Source: a candidate division WOR-3 bacterium (lineage in GTDB: Bacteria; Hydrothermota; Hydrothermia; Hydrothermales; JAJRUZ01). From it: a stretch of 64,000 nt of DNA. Location of the stretch: NCBI GenBank assembly GCA_039803925.1, contig JBDRZL010000001.1, positions 62,001 to 126,000 on the forward strand, in the 5' to 3' direction. Shown piece after piece: positions 15,978-25,548 of this stretch. Position 1 is the stretch's first letter. Every line of letters begins with the position of its first letter. The notes below the pieces were generated by a model. It made no database searches and had not been told where the DNA came from. It saw only the letters and a program-made list of their open reading frames with translations. Made by a program: the position numbers and the translations under genes.

Positions 15978-17107
15978 GATTTATATTTTTTATACATATT
16001 TTTTATAAGTTCAATATATTCTTCCTCTATTTTAATATTTCTTCTTTCCATCATTTTACTTGCAACTTTGATTGCTTTTTCAAGATTATATTCTGCTTTT
16101 ATATCATCTCCCCACCAAGTAAAGGGTTTAATAAACCCTTTAAAATTTAGACCCCCGTAAAGGTTACAGAATGGCATTATAACTGTTCCTGTTGATATTA
16201 AAGTGCCTATTCCTGTTTGCACATGGTCACCTATGAAAGAACCAAGTTTAATTTTTTTAGTATTAATTTTCTCATCCTCTCTTATATTTACTTTTATCTC
16301 AGAATATGTATTTTTTAAATCACTTGTTGTAGTGAGTGCACCAAGATTAACCCATTTTCCAATAACAGAGTGGCCAACATATCCTTCATGAGCTTTATTT
16401 GAAAATCCATAAAAAATTGATGAATCAATTTCCCCTCCTAGTCTTAAAACATCCTTCAGAAAGGAATTTTTTATGAAACTTCTATTTAGATGAACATCTT
16501 TTCCGATATATAGGGGGCCTTTAAGTGTTACAGGTGGTAATATATTTTTTATTTCCTCAATTATAATTGGACCTTCTTCCGTATCTATAAAAATTCCTTT
16601 CCTTATTTTTCCTTTTTTTAAATAGAAATTCTTTTTAATTTTTTTAAAACCTTTATCAAATTTTAGAACCATTTTAACAATTTTAGGGATTAAATAGGGA
16701 AGTTCATAGAATTTATCTATATATAGTCCTTCCACATTTTTTACATCTAAATTTTTATATTTTTCAAAATCAAAAGGTGCATTTATTATTCCACTTTTTA
16801 TAAATACACCTACAATTTTTCCATTATTCTCAAGGAGTGCTTCTTTTTTTAAATCAGTTATTTTAAAAGGTATAAAAAGGGCGTCAAAAACAAATGAATT
16901 TTCTTTTATTTCAATAGAATCATATACATAGGGAGTGTATTTTTTTAATTTAAAAATAAGTTCCTTTCTTACAATAATAGTTGGTTTATAATATTTTATA
17001 ATTTTTTCAAATAAGGGATTTAACTCAAAGGTAGAATTAATGTCAGTTAAAAAAAAGAAATTTTTAATCTGTTTTTCAGTTTCTACAAAAAAGATTTTTG
17101 AAGACAA
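15974..17107 (-). CDS. GlmU-like sugar nucleotidyltransferase-family protein with hexapeptide repeats
   Basis: The 377-residue product has a divergent nucleotidyltransferase-like N-terminal half (about residues 1-180) of the NTP_transf_4 kind found in Bacteroidetes-type GlmU-like proteins. The left-handed beta-helix C-terminal half (about 195-350) has hexapeptide turns such as GPLYIGKDV, SVIGKWVNLGALTTTSDLK and GSFIGDHVQTGIGTLISTGTVI. The classical GxGTRM nucleotide loop is not visible, so catalysis is uncertain; the helix domain may be an acyltransferase. Translation is assigned to a TTG at 17105-17107, since no ATG occurs near the N-terminus. The gene lies 10 bp after the slipin gene. Confidence 0.75.
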   Translation of the reverse strand: MSSKIFFVETEKQIKNFFFLTDINSTFELNPLFEKIIKYYKPTIIVRKELIFKLKKYTPYVYDSIEIKENSFVFDALFIPFKITDLKKEALLENNGKIVGVFIKSGIINAPFDFEKYKNLDVKNVEGLYIDKFYELPYLIPKIVKMVLKFDKGFKKIKKNFYLKKGKIRKGIFIDTEEGPIIIEEIKNILPPVTLKGPLYIGKDVHLNRSFIKNSFLKDVLRLGGEIDSSIFYGFSNKAHEGYVGHSVIGKWVNLGALTTTSDLKNTYSEIKVNIREDEKINTKKIKLGSFIGDHVQTGIGTLISTGTVIMPFCNLYGGLNFKGFIKPFTWWGDDIKAEYNLEKAIKVASKMMERRNIKIEEEYIELIKNMYKKYKS

Positions 17108-17117
17108 ATTTTCTAAA

Positions 17118-17855
17118 TTATTCCTTCTTTAAAAAAGGTTTTAAAAGGTCAAGAGGTATCGGAAGCACAATTGTTGATGCCTTTTCTGTTGCTATTTCTG
17201 TAAGTGTTTGCAAAAATCTGAGCTGAATTGCAACAGGGCTTTCTTCTATTTTTCTTGCAGCATCTATAAGTTTCTGTGCAGCCTGGAATTCTCCTTCAGC
17301 AGAGATTATTTTTGCTCTTCTTTCCCTTTCAGCTTCAGCCTGTCTTGCCATTGCTCTCTGCATTTCCTGAGGTAAATCTATATGTTTTACTTCAACCATT
17401 GAAACTTTTATTCCCCAAGGATCTGTATGTTCATCAATTATTTGTTGAAGTCTTAAATTTATTTTTTCTCTTTCAGCGAGTAGTTCATCAAGTTCTGCCT
17501 GACCACACACACTTCTTAGAGTAGTTTGAGCTAACTGGCTTGTTGCATAAAGGTAATCCTCAACTTCAATTATTGCCTTTGCAGGTTCAACAACCCTGAA
17601 ATAAACTACTGCATTCACTTTGACAGAGACATTATCCTTTGTTATGACATCCTGAGGGGGGACATCCATGGTAATTGTTCTAAGTGAAACTTTCACCATT
17701 TTATCAATCACAGGAATTAAAATTATAAGTCCTGGACCTTTAACAGCATGAAATTTTCCAAGTCTGAAGATAACTCCTCTTTCATATTCCCTTAAGATTC
17801 TTATCATTGAAGCAATAAGAAAAAGAACTAAAACTAAAATATAAATGTAAATCAT
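17118..17855 (-). CDS. Slipin/stomatin-like SPFH domain protein
   Basis: The 245-residue product has one N-terminal transmembrane helix (about residues 2-20). An SPFH/band 7 domain follows, with [13 protein letters not shown] near residue 24 and ISLRT-type strands. The helical tail has [19 protein letters not shown]. This is the bacterial slipin that partners NfeD proteases, encoded just upstream. SPFH proteins form oligomeric membrane rings or platforms and may present substrates to the NfeD serine protease. The ATG at 17853-17855 lacks a clear Shine-Dalgarno sequence, and a GGGTTCTATCCC motif sits in the 52-bp gap. Confidence 0.93.
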   Translation of the reverse strand: MIYIYILVLVLFLIASMIRILREYERGVIFRLGKFHAVKGPGLIILIPVIDKMVKVSLRTITMDVPPQDVITKDNVSVKVNAVVYFRVVEPAKAIIEVEDYLYATSQLAQTTLRSVCGQAELDELLAEREKINLRLQQIIDEHTDPWGIKVSMVEVKHIDLPQEMQRAMARQAEAERERRAKIISAEGEFQAAQKLIDAARKIEESPVAIQLRFLQTLTEIATEKASTIVLPIPLDLLKPFLKKE

Positions 17856-17879
17856 AATTTTCTTTAAATTTTTTAAGAG

Positions 17880-17891
17880 GGGATAGAACCC
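17880..17891 (-). repeat. T-arm-like leader motif, copy 3
   Basis: The minus strand reads GGGTTCTATCCC, a three-pair G/C stem, 24 bp before the slipin start and within an otherwise A/T-only gap. It resembles motifs at 300-310, 9163-9177, 24258-24272 and 32442-32462, though the loop is one base shorter. Confidence 0.35.
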
Positions 17892-17907
17892 ATTTTTAAA
17901 ATTTATT

Positions 17908-19155
17908 TTATTCTTTCTTTAATGGCTTAACAATAAGTTTTAGCCCATCAAATCCAACAACAACTATTTCCTCATCTTTTAAAATATCCTCTTCTGCTAT
18001 TGCTTTCCATATCTCACCGTGAATAAATACTAATCCCTCCTTTCCCTTTATTATATTACTTTTAGCTTTACCCTTTTCACCTATCATACCCTCTTTCCCT
18101 GTAACAGTTTTTTTCCTCTGAGCTTGAACTGCTTTAAGAATAACGAAGAAGAAAAAGAGGAGTGTTGTTATTATAACAGTAACTATTGCAAATTTTGAAA
18201 TTTTTAAAAAGGGAATATCAGTTTGAAAAAGTAAAAGAGAACCAAGCAACAAGGATAAAACACCTCCTGCTCCTAAAATTCCGTGGGATTGAACCTTTAT
18301 TTCAAGTAAAAATAAAATCATTGAAAGAAGAATTAAAAGAACACCAGCATAATTAACAGGTAAGGTCTGAAAGGAATAAAAGGCTAAAATAAGGCATATT
18401 GCTCCTATAACACCAGGGAAAATTGCTCCAGGGTGTGTAATTTCAAAAAAAAGTCCATAAAAACCAAGTATTAAAAGTATATAGGCTACAGTTGGGTTGG
18501 ATATTATCATTAAAATTCTTTCCCTCAACCCCATATCAATTTTTTTTATTTTTTTATCTTTTAATTCTATTTTCTTTTTTAAACCACCGATTTCCACTTC
18601 AAAACCCTCAATTTTTTTAAGTAGAGAGTCAATTGATTCCGCAACAATATCTATTACTTTTTTATTGAGTGCTTCTTCTGATGTAAGGGAGAGTGATTTT
18701 TTAACCATATTTTCAAGAATTTCTATATTCCTATTCCTTTTTGAGCCTATACTTTTAATATAGGAAACAGCATCATTTACAACCTTTTTTACCATTATAG
18801 AATCCATTTGACCTTGGATTGAAACAGGATGGGCTGCACCTATATTAGTTCCAGGTGACATTGCTGCAATATGTGCAGCTACTGTAATAAAAGCACCAGC
18901 AGATGCAGCCCTTGCACCTAATGGAAAAACATAAACACATACAGGAATTTTACTATCAAAAATTTTCTTTACTATTATTCTCATTGATTCGTCAAGACCA
19001 CCTGGAGTATCAAGTTGTAAAATATAAATATCCGCTTCTTCTTTTTCTGCTTTCTCTATGCTTTTAACAACAAATTCAGCACCCGGTGGATTTATAATAC
19101 CTTCGTATTTTGAAAGGTAAATTAATGAAAAGATTAAAAGATTAAACATTAACAT
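17908..19155 (-). CDS. NfeD family membrane-bound serine protease
   Basis: The 415-residue product is a long-form NfeD. It has a short signal/anchor, then a ClpP-like protease domain (about residues 15-215) with [11 protein letters not shown] near 48 and the [16 protein letters not shown] block near 81-96, which includes the nucleophilic Ser. Several transmembrane helices follow (about 225-345), and then a C-terminal OB-fold domain (about 350-415, with [15 protein letters not shown]). NfeD and slipin genes form a conserved pair; the protease is known to cleave slipin/stomatin tails in archaeal homologues. It overlaps moxR by 14 bp, giving a moxR-nfeD-slipin order. Confidence 0.94.
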   Translation of the reverse strand: MLMFNLLIFSLIYLSKYEGIINPPGAEFVVKSIEKAEKEEADIYILQLDTPGGLDESMRIIVKKIFDSKIPVCVYVFPLGARAASAGAFITVAAHIAAMSPGTNIGAAHPVSIQGQMDSIMVKKVVNDAVSYIKSIGSKRNRNIEILENMVKKSLSLTSEEALNKKVIDIVAESIDSLLKKIEGFEVEIGGLKKKIELKDKKIKKIDMGLRERILMIISNPTVAYILLILGFYGLFFEITHPGAIFPGVIGAICLILAFYSFQTLPVNYAGVLLILLSMILFLLEIKVQSHGILGAGGVLSLLLGSLLLFQTDIPFLKISKFAIVTVIITTLLFFFFVILKAVQAQRKKTVTGKEGMIGEKGKAKSNIIKGKEGLVFIHGEIWKAIAEEDILKDEEIVVVGFDGLKLIVKPLKKE

Positions 19156-20128
19156 ATTTTTCCCACTTTACATGTTCTCTTATTTTATTGATTATATCCT
19201 CAACTTTAATATTATCAGCTTCTGCATAAAAGTTTAAAATTATTCTATGTCTTAAAACAGGTTCAATAAGGTAATTTATATCCTCTATTTCAACAGAAGG
19301 GGTTCCCTTTAAAATTGCTCTTGCTTTAGCACCGATAATTAAAAATTGAGAAGCCCTTGGTCCAGCACCATATCTCACATACCTTTTTACAAAATCTATT
19401 TCACTTGTTTCAGGTCTTGTTTCTCTTACAAGTCTTACTGCATATTTCAATATAAAATCTGGAACAGGAATTTTCTTAGCCATATTTTGAATTTCAATTA
19501 TTTCTCTTTTTGTAAGTATCTTTTCATATTTTATTTCTTCCTTTTCTACAAGTTTTGCTATTTTTATTTCCTCTTCCTCAGATGGATAATTTATTCTTAT
19601 CTCAAGCATAAATCTATCAAGTTGTGCTTCAGGAAGAGGATAAGTTCCCTCCTGTTCTATTGGGTTCTGTGTTGCAAGAACAAAAAAGGGCTCCTCCAGT
19701 TTATAAGTTGTTCCTGCAACAGTAACTCTTTTTTCCTGCATTGCTTCAAGAAGAGCAGATTGAGTCTTGGGTGGTGTTCTATTTATCTCATCAGCAAGTA
19801 GACAGTTTGTAAATATTGGACCCTTTACAAATTTAAATTCTCTTATCTTTGTTTCAGGATTTTCATATATCATCTCTGTTCCTGTGATATCAGAGGGCAT
19901 GAGGTCAGGTGTAAACTGAACTCTTTTAAAATCAAGGTCAAGTAGTGAGGCTAAATTTTTAACTATCATCGTTTTTGCAAGTCCTGGAACCCCAACTATG
20001 AGAGCATGACCCCTTGCAATTAAAGTTATTAAAATTTTGTCTATTACTTCTTCCTGGCCAATTATACTTTTTGCAAGTTCCTTTTTTACATTAATAAATT
20101 TTTCCTTTATTTCAAGAATTTCTTTCAT
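19142..20128 (-). CDS. MoxR family AAA+ ATPase
   Basis: The 328-residue product has Walker A GVPGLAKTM near residue 42, Walker B LLADEINRTPPKTQSALLEAMQE (catalytic DE near 111) and sensor ATQNPIEQEGTYPLPEAQLDRF near residue 150, quoted only as landmarks. The C-terminal lid domain includes VRYGAGPRASQ. MoxR ATPases are chaperone-like factors that assemble or activate partner proteins, often with von Willebrand A proteins. No such partner is nearby; the coupling here is to NfeD and slipin. It lies 18 bp after the archease gene in the same direction. Confidence 0.94.
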   Translation of the reverse strand: MKEILEIKEKFINVKKELAKSIIGQEEVIDKILITLIARGHALIVGVPGLAKTMIVKNLASLLDLDFKRVQFTPDLMPSDITGTEMIYENPETKIREFKFVKGPIFTNCLLADEINRTPPKTQSALLEAMQEKRVTVAGTTYKLEEPFFVLATQNPIEQEGTYPLPEAQLDRFMLEIRINYPSEEEEIKIAKLVEKEEIKYEKILTKREIIEIQNMAKKIPVPDFILKYAVRLVRETRPETSEIDFVKRYVRYGAGPRASQFLIIGAKARAILKGTPSVEIEDINYLIEPVLRHRIILNFYAEADNIKVEDIINKIREHVKWEKYVNV

Positions 20129-20146
20129 CTATCTATTATAAAGAAA

Positions 20147-20563
20147 TTAAATATCAAGAATAAATCTTGTCTCGTAAAAATTCTCCTTTTTCTCAAGATA
20201 ATAATCATGATATGTAACTGCCTTTACATCCTTCTTTAATTTGTGTTTTTTATTATCAAATTTTTCACCCTTTAATTCAAGTAATATAATATTTCCTTTA
20301 ATATTTACTTTTACATCCCTCCAAATAAAACCTTCTGTATCAAAAAAATATAAAAGCTCTCTTAAAACATCAATTACAATAAAATCTTCTTCTTCAATTT
20401 TTACTTCAAAATTTTTTGTTTCTTTAATTTCGATAGTTTCTTTATCAACCATAACATTTGAAAGTATAAGGGAAATTTTTTTAATTAAAGACTCAATATC
20501 TTTTGCTCTTACTATAAAACCTATATCAGCAGTATGTTCTATTTCTCTAATTTCTTCTTCCAT
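20147..20563 (-). CDS. Archease
   Basis: The 138-residue product matches archease throughout: REIEHTADIGFIVRAKDIE at the start (metal-site Asp/His region), VLRELLYFFDTEGF near residue 64, KLKKDVKAVTYHDYYL near residue 107, and a terminal strand ending FILDI with the conserved Asp. Archease stimulates RtcB-type RNA ligases and helps multiple turnover and guanylylation. No rtcB is in this window. It overlaps the 3' end of the GGDEF gene by 25 bp, and moxR follows. Start ATG is at 20561-20563. Confidence 0.92.
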   Translation of the reverse strand: MEEEIREIEHTADIGFIVRAKDIESLIKKISLILSNVMVDKETIEIKETKNFEVKIEEEDFIVIDVLRELLYFFDTEGFIWRDVKVNIKGNIILLELKGEKFDNKKHKLKKDVKAVTYHDYYLEKKENFYETRFILDI

Positions 20564-23500
20564 TCCTGTAATAAAAGTTTGGCTGAACTTTTAACTGATA
20601 CATTTGGATCATTTGTTAATTTCTCAATAACCTCTATCCATTCAGGTAAGGGTTCAAAATTTTTTAATGCTCTTATTATAAGTATTTTTATTTCTGGTGG
20701 TTTTGATTTTTTAGGCGAAAGTGGGCTTTCTGGTTTTAAAGCCTCAATAAAAGCATTTCCAATTTCAAAATTTTCTTTAAAATTTGAAAGGGAATTTATA
20801 ACTTCTCTAACAATAGCTGGTTCTGGTTCAGGTTGCAGTTTACCTTTTTTTTCTATAAATTTAATAAGTATTTTTACAAGGGGTTCTAAATTGTATTTTC
20901 CTATTAGCTTTATAAGTTCTCTCTTAAGAGTTTCATTTACCTTTTCAAATAGATTTTCTATTATTTTAATTCCTTCATCCCTATATCCAATTATAATTAG
21001 TTCTATAGCTTTTAGTTTTATTAAATCTGATTTATGCTCAAGAAATCTTTTTAAAATGTTTAATTCAATTTTAATATTTTCCTCAATAGCTGTATCAAAA
21101 AATATTTCAAGTGTTTTAATAGGCATTTCTTTTTTTAATTCCTGGTATAAGAATTCTTCGGAACTTTTGATTTTCTCTTTAAACATTTCTTTCAAAAGAT
21201 CAGATAAAAGAGTTTCTTTTTCAACTTTTTCAAGTAAATAGGGTATTGAAATTCCTTCCATAATTCTGAAAAGAACTCTAATTCTAATTAATTCATCCTT
21301 TAACCCTCTTTTTTTCAAGTTAACATATTTATCAGTTAATTTATTCAAAAGCCTTTCTTCTACTTCTGGAAAATTAGTCTTTGTAACAATTTCAGCAAAA
21401 TCCTGAATTTCTTCAAATTCTCCTTTTTCAATTTTTTCTTCTATTTTATTTATAAATATTTTTAAATAACTTTTTATAATTTCTTCTTCTTTTTCTTTTT
21501 TTATGTATTTTGTTATTTCTCTTAAAATGTAATCACTATCATATTCTAAATATTTTTCAATAATTTCAAGTGTTTTTCTTTTTAATAAAGCACTTTGGTC
21601 AGAAAGGTTTTCTATTATTTTTTTTAAAATCTGTCTTTTTTCATCAATACTTAAACTTTCAAAAACCTCTTTTAAAATTTTTTGTACCTCATCTTTTAAT
21701 AAGTCTTCTTTCTCGTAGTTTAATATTTTTATTTTTTCTTCACTTAACAGTTTCTCCTTTTCAGGAATATATTTTATAATTTTTTTTATTTTTATAGCTT
21801 CTTCAACTTTACCCATTTTTTCTGCATCTATAAGTTCATTTTCAAGTGTTTCCCTTACCTTCAGTGCTTCTTTTGCTTCAAGCTTTGAAAATTCTTTTAA
21901 AATTTTTTCATCTTCAGGTATTTCATAAAATAAATTTTTTAAATCTTCGCTTTTAAGTTCTCTTATTAAATCTTTCAGTTTATAAATCCACTCCTTTCCA
22001 TCAGGAACATTTTTCATTAAATTCAGAACTTCCTTTATTTTTTTATCTATATCCTGGGGTATTTTTTTAATTGCTTCAAGCTCTTCTCCTAAGGCTATGT
22101 AAACTTTTTGATTTATAAATATATTTTTAAGTTCTTCAATTTCTTCAAGATTTTCTATACCTCCTTTGCTTTTTACTTCAGATGACCTTTTTGATAATAT
22201 TTGAAGTAAAGTTTTTAGTTCTTTTTCATCAACTTCATAAACAAAGGATATAGATTGAATTTCATATTCATTTAAAAGTTCAACTATTTTCTGTGCTGCA
22301 AGTAGCCTCTGGTTCGGGAATAGAACCCCGTCAACAATTAAATTCCCCTCATGGTTTGAAATTGTAAAAGATTTTCTTATTTTTAGAAGATTATTTAAAT
22401 TATTTTTAAGTTTTAAAATGTTATCAAAAACAATTTTTGAATTTTCAGGATAAATTCTATAGGATTCAAGTGCACCAAAAAGAGAGATTATATTTTCCGT
22501 TATGAAAGGGAAGTCACTTGAAGTAGGAGGAGGTGCTGTTGGTATTTCTTTTATTTTTAAAGTTTTTCTTCTTTCAAGGAGTTTTTTAATATCTTCTCTT
22601 TCTTCAAGCCGTTTAGCAAGCTGAGATAATTTAAGTGAAGCTTCCATTGCTTCTTTTGTTTCTCCTGCAAGTTTTGAGTGGAATGCTAAGGTTCCAATTA
22701 AAACTTCTTCGGGAATATCCTTTATTTTCTCAAATATTTCAATAACCCTTTTATGCATCTTTCTTTTTGAATCATCTGATAGTTTTTCATATATAAACAA
22801 TCTGAAATTTTCATTTAAAAAGGAATAGGAATCCCTGCCAGAGGGTTCAAGAATATGAAGATTTACTGCTTTGTCTGCAAGATCTATGAATCTTCCTGGA
22901 TTTATTCCTATATACTTGGAAGCCACATTTATTTTAAAAGATTTTCCAAGAGCCGAAAGAGATGCTATAAAATTTCTTAATTCTCTATCAAGAGATTTTA
23001 TTTTTTCATAATAAATTTCAGTTATGCTTTCAGGTTTTTTTTGTGGTAATTCATTCAAAATAAATTTGGAACCCTTTACACTAATAATGTTATTAAAAAT
23101 TGAATACCTTATACATTCTTCAATTAAATAGGGTACTCCTTTAGATATTTTAGATATCCATTCAACAAAATCCTCTCGTAATTCTAATTCAGGAATTATT
23201 TTTTTTATATATTCTATTAACACTTCCTTTGTTAGGGGTTGCAATTCTATTTCTATATTTCCCCATTCCACAGAATCTGTTCCAGCTGAAAGAATTGAGG
23301 GAAAATCCTTTGATATTACTTTAAAAAGTTCCTTTGAGTACTTATCAATATAGTCAATATCGTCAAGGATAATAAAATCAATCTCGCCTTTTTCAATTTT
23401 TTCTTTTATTATAAATGGAATATCTTCAAATCTTTTACCATAGTATTCACAAAGGGAAGAGAAGGGAACATCTTTAAGATCGAATTTAAATGTTATATTT

Positions 23501-24210
23501 ATAAATTTTTTACCTTCTTTTAGAAGTTCATTAATAAAAAAAGAAATTAATCTTGTTTTTCCTATTCCATGAATACCTTTTAAATGTATAGGTTTTTCTT
23601 TTTTCTTAATGAAATTCCTGAACATTTCAACTTCTTTCTCTCTATCAACAATTTCTTCAGGAGTTCCTTTTTCTTTAAGAAACTTTTCCTTTTTTATTTC
23701 TTCTTCTACTTCCGAATAAAATCTGTATTGGAATTTTCCCCTCTTTTTACAGTAATAAAGGGCTGAATCAGATTTTTCAAATAATTCCTGAATGGAAAAT
23801 CCGTCTTCGGGAAAATTTGATATTCCCATACTTGCCCCTAAATTAATTTTTCCTAAGCCATAATCTATTCCATAGGGGTAATTTCTAATTGTTTCCAAAA
23901 GTTTCTTGCTTTTTTCTTCTATAGTACTTCTATCTTTTATTTTTGTTATGATAATAAATTCATCACCTGCATATCGTAAAACTTCATTATTTTCTCCCTC
24001 AAATACCGCGTATAAAATTTTTGATATACCTTTTAGAACCTCGTCTCCTTTTAAATGTCCAAATTTATCATTAATTTCTTTAAAATTGTCAAGGTCAAAT
24101 ATGATAAAAGTTCCTTCTTTCCAATTTTTTAAAATTTCTTCCCCCTTTTCGAGGAGATATCTCCTGTTTTTTAATTCTGTTAGTTCATCTATATATATTT
24201 CAAAATTCAT
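20539..24210 (-). CDS. GGDEF domain, STAND-like ATPase and helical-repeat signalling protein
   Basis: The product is about 1223 residues when started at the ATG 24208-24210 (AAGG eight bases upstream); a TTG 48 bp earlier is less likely. Residues about 2-165 form a GGDEF domain with FDLDNFKEINDKFGH and the active-site variant RYAGDEF (81-85). AGDEF variants can still make c-di-GMP, and no RxxD inhibitory site is visible. Residues about 185-400 are a P-loop ATPase with GIHGIGKTR (Walker A, 212-220) and FIILDDIDYID (Walker B). The remaining 800 residues are charged alpha-helical, HEAT/TPR-like repeats. A nucleotide-gated switch controlling a cyclase is an inference from STAND proteins. Confidence 0.8.
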   Translation of the reverse strand: MNFEIYIDELTELKNRRYLLEKGEEILKNWKEGTFIIFDLDNFKEINDKFGHLKGDEVLKGISKILYAVFEGENNEVLRYAGDEFIIITKIKDRSTIEEKSKKLLETIRNYPYGIDYGLGKINLGASMGISNFPEDGFSIQELFEKSDSALYYCKKRGKFQYRFYSEVEEEIKKEKFLKEKGTPEEIVDREKEVEMFRNFIKKKEKPIHLKGIHGIGKTRLISFFINELLKEGKKFINITFKFDLKDVPFSSLCEYYGKRFEDIPFIIKEKIEKGEIDFIILDDIDYIDKYSKELFKVISKDFPSILSAGTDSVEWGNIEIELQPLTKEVLIEYIKKIIPELELREDFVEWISKISKGVPYLIEECIRYSIFNNIISVKGSKFILNELPQKKPESITEIYYEKIKSLDRELRNFIASLSALGKSFKINVASKYIGINPGRFIDLADKAVNLHILEPSGRDSYSFLNENFRLFIYEKLSDDSKRKMHKRVIEIFEKIKDIPEEVLIGTLAFHSKLAGETKEAMEASLKLSQLAKRLEEREDIKKLLERRKTLKIKEIPTAPPPTSSDFPFITENIISLFGALESYRIYPENSKIVFDNILKLKNNLNNLLKIRKSFTISNHEGNLIVDGVLFPNQRLLAAQKIVELLNEYEIQSISFVYEVDEKELKTLLQILSKRSSEVKSKGGIENLEEIEELKNIFINQKVYIALGEELEAIKKIPQDIDKKIKEVLNLMKNVPDGKEWIYKLKDLIRELKSEDLKNLFYEIPEDEKILKEFSKLEAKEALKVRETLENELIDAEKMGKVEEAIKIKKIIKYIPEKEKLLSEEKIKILNYEKEDLLKDEVQKILKEVFESLSIDEKRQILKKIIENLSDQSALLKRKTLEIIEKYLEYDSDYILREITKYIKKEKEEEIIKSYLKIFINKIEEKIEKGEFEEIQDFAEIVTKTNFPEVEERLLNKLTDKYVNLKKRGLKDELIRIRVLFRIMEGISIPYLLEKVEKETLLSDLLKEMFKEKIKSSEEFLYQELKKEMPIKTLEIFFDTAIEENIKIELNILKRFLEHKSDLIKLKAIELIIIGYRDEGIKIIENLFEKVNETLKRELIKLIGKYNLEPLVKILIKFIEKKGKLQPEPEPAIVREVINSLSNFKENFEIGNAFIEALKPESPLSPKKSKPPEIKILIIRALKNFEPLPEWIEVIEKLTNDPNVSVKSSAKLLLQEWKKKLEK

Positions 24211-24257
24211 TTTTTTTACCTTATAATTAATTTTAAAGTTTTTCCTTAATAAATTCA

Positions 24258-24272
24258 AAGGTTCAATCCCTT
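24258..24272 (+). repeat. T-arm-like leader motif, copy 4
   Basis: AAGG (24258-24261), loop TTCAATC and CCTT (24269-24272) form a small hairpin whose seven-base loop fits the tRNA T-loop consensus TTCRANY. It lies between the divergent GGDEF and aminotransferase genes, 22 bp before the ATG at 24295, so it cannot be a terminator for either. Confidence 0.4.
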
Positions 24273-24294
24273 AAATCAAAAAATTTTTTTTAAA

Positions 24295-25545
24295 ATGATT
24301 CAAAAACTTTTAAATACTGAAATAGAGCTATTTTTAAATTCACTTACTAAGGAAGAGCTTGAAAATATTAAAGAAAATCATCTTGCCCCTAATTATAAAC
24401 CTTTTCCTGTATGGATAAAAAGAGGCTCTGGTTCAAGAGTTTATGATATAGATGGAAAGGAGTATCTTGATTTTATAGGTTGTTATTCAGCACTCTCACA
24501 TGGGCATCTCAATAGAAGAATAATTGAAAGAGCTAAAAAACAGATGGAAAGACTCACTTTAACAGGCAGGCATGTTATATATCCTGAGCTTGTTCTATTT
24601 GCTAAGGTTCTTGCTGAATATTCAGGTATGGAGATGGTTTTGCCTATGAATACTGGTGCTGAAGCAGTTGAAACTGCTCTTAAGACAGCTCGTAGATGGG
24701 GTTATAGAATTAAGAAAGTTCCCAAAGATAAGGCTGAGATAATAGTAATGGAGAGAAACTTTCATGGAAGAACAATAACAGTAATAAGTTTTTCAACAAA
24801 TGAAGAGTATAGAGATGGTTTTGGACCTTTTACCCCTGGATTTAAAATTGTCAAATTTGGTGATTTAAAAGAATTAAAAAAGAAAATTACAAAAAATACA
24901 GTTGCAGTTTTATTTGAACCCATTCAGGCAGAAGGCGGAGTTTATGTGCCCTATGATGGTTTTTTGAAAGATGTTCGGAAATTGTGCGATGAGGAAAATA
25001 TACTTATGATTCTTGATGAAATTCAAACAGGTATGGGTAGAACTGGTAAGCCTTTTGCCTATATGTGGGAAGGTGTAAAACCTGATTTGATAACAGTTGG
25101 AAAAGCAATAGGGGGTGGAATTATGCCTGTTTCAGCAGTTGCTGGAAAAAGAGAAATTCTATCTCTTATGGATCCTGGTTCTCATGGAAGCACTTTTGGG
25201 GGAAATCCTCTTGCCTGTGTGATTGGAATTGAATCAATTCTTGAAATGGAAAGGGAAAAACTCCCGGATCAGGCAAGAGAAAAAGGAGAATATTTAATGA
25301 AAAAATTAAAGGAAATTGATTCCAAAAAAATAAAAGAAATAAGGGGAAAGGGTCTTCTTATAGGTGTAGAAATAAATAAGGAATATGGAACAGGTAAAAA
25401 ATTCGCTGAAATACTTTTAAAACATGGAATAATAACAAAGGAAACTCATCTAATGACAGTCAGAATAACACCTCCCCTTACTATAACCTATGAGGAAATT
25501 GATGAAGGTATTGAAAGATTAAAAAAGGGTTTGGAAGAACTTTAA
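24295..25545 (+). CDS. rocD: Class III aminotransferase, ornithine aminotransferase-like
   Basis: The 416-residue PLP enzyme has the fold-type I subgroup III motifs MNTGAEAVETALKTARRW near residue 117, HGRT near 157, EPIQAEGGV near 207, LDEIQTGMGRTG near 240 with the PLP Asp, the PLP-binding Lys in TVGKAIGGG near 267, and GSTFGGNPLAC near 300. The GAEAVETALK phrase and overall pattern fit ornithine delta-aminotransferase, which yields glutamate semialdehyde. Acetylornithine or related omega-aminotransferases remain possible. It stands alone and plus-oriented, with no obvious Shine-Dalgarno box. Confidence 0.85.
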   Translation: MIQKLLNTEIELFLNSLTKEELENIKENHLAPNYKPFPVWIKRGSGSRVYDIDGKEYLDFIGCYSALSHGHLNRRIIERAKKQMERLTLTGRHVIYPELVLFAKVLAEYSGMEMVLPMNTGAEAVETALKTARRWGYRIKKVPKDKAEIIVMERNFHGRTITVISFSTNEEYRDGFGPFTPGFKIVKFGDLKELKKKITKNTVAVLFEPIQAEGGVYVPYDGFLKDVRKLCDEENILMILDEIQTGMGRTGKPFAYMWEGVKPDLITVGKAIGGGIMPVSAVAGKREILSLMDPGSHGSTFGGNPLACVIGIESILEMEREKLPDQAREKGEYLMKKLKEIDSKKIKEIRGKGLLIGVEINKEYGTGKKFAEILLKHGIITKETHLMTVRITPPLTITYEEIDEGIERLKKGLEEL

Positions 25546-25548
25546 AAA

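Noticed and set aside
20534-21241. Long open frame antisense to the GGDEF gene, Ser/Phe/Ile rich
   Set aside because: It is a shadow of a Lys/Glu-rich coding strand, with no start signals and no family resemblance.
24211-24258. TTG start 48 bp upstream for the GGDEF protein
   Set aside because: The ATG at 24208-24210 has an AAGG box and starts next to the GGDEF fold.
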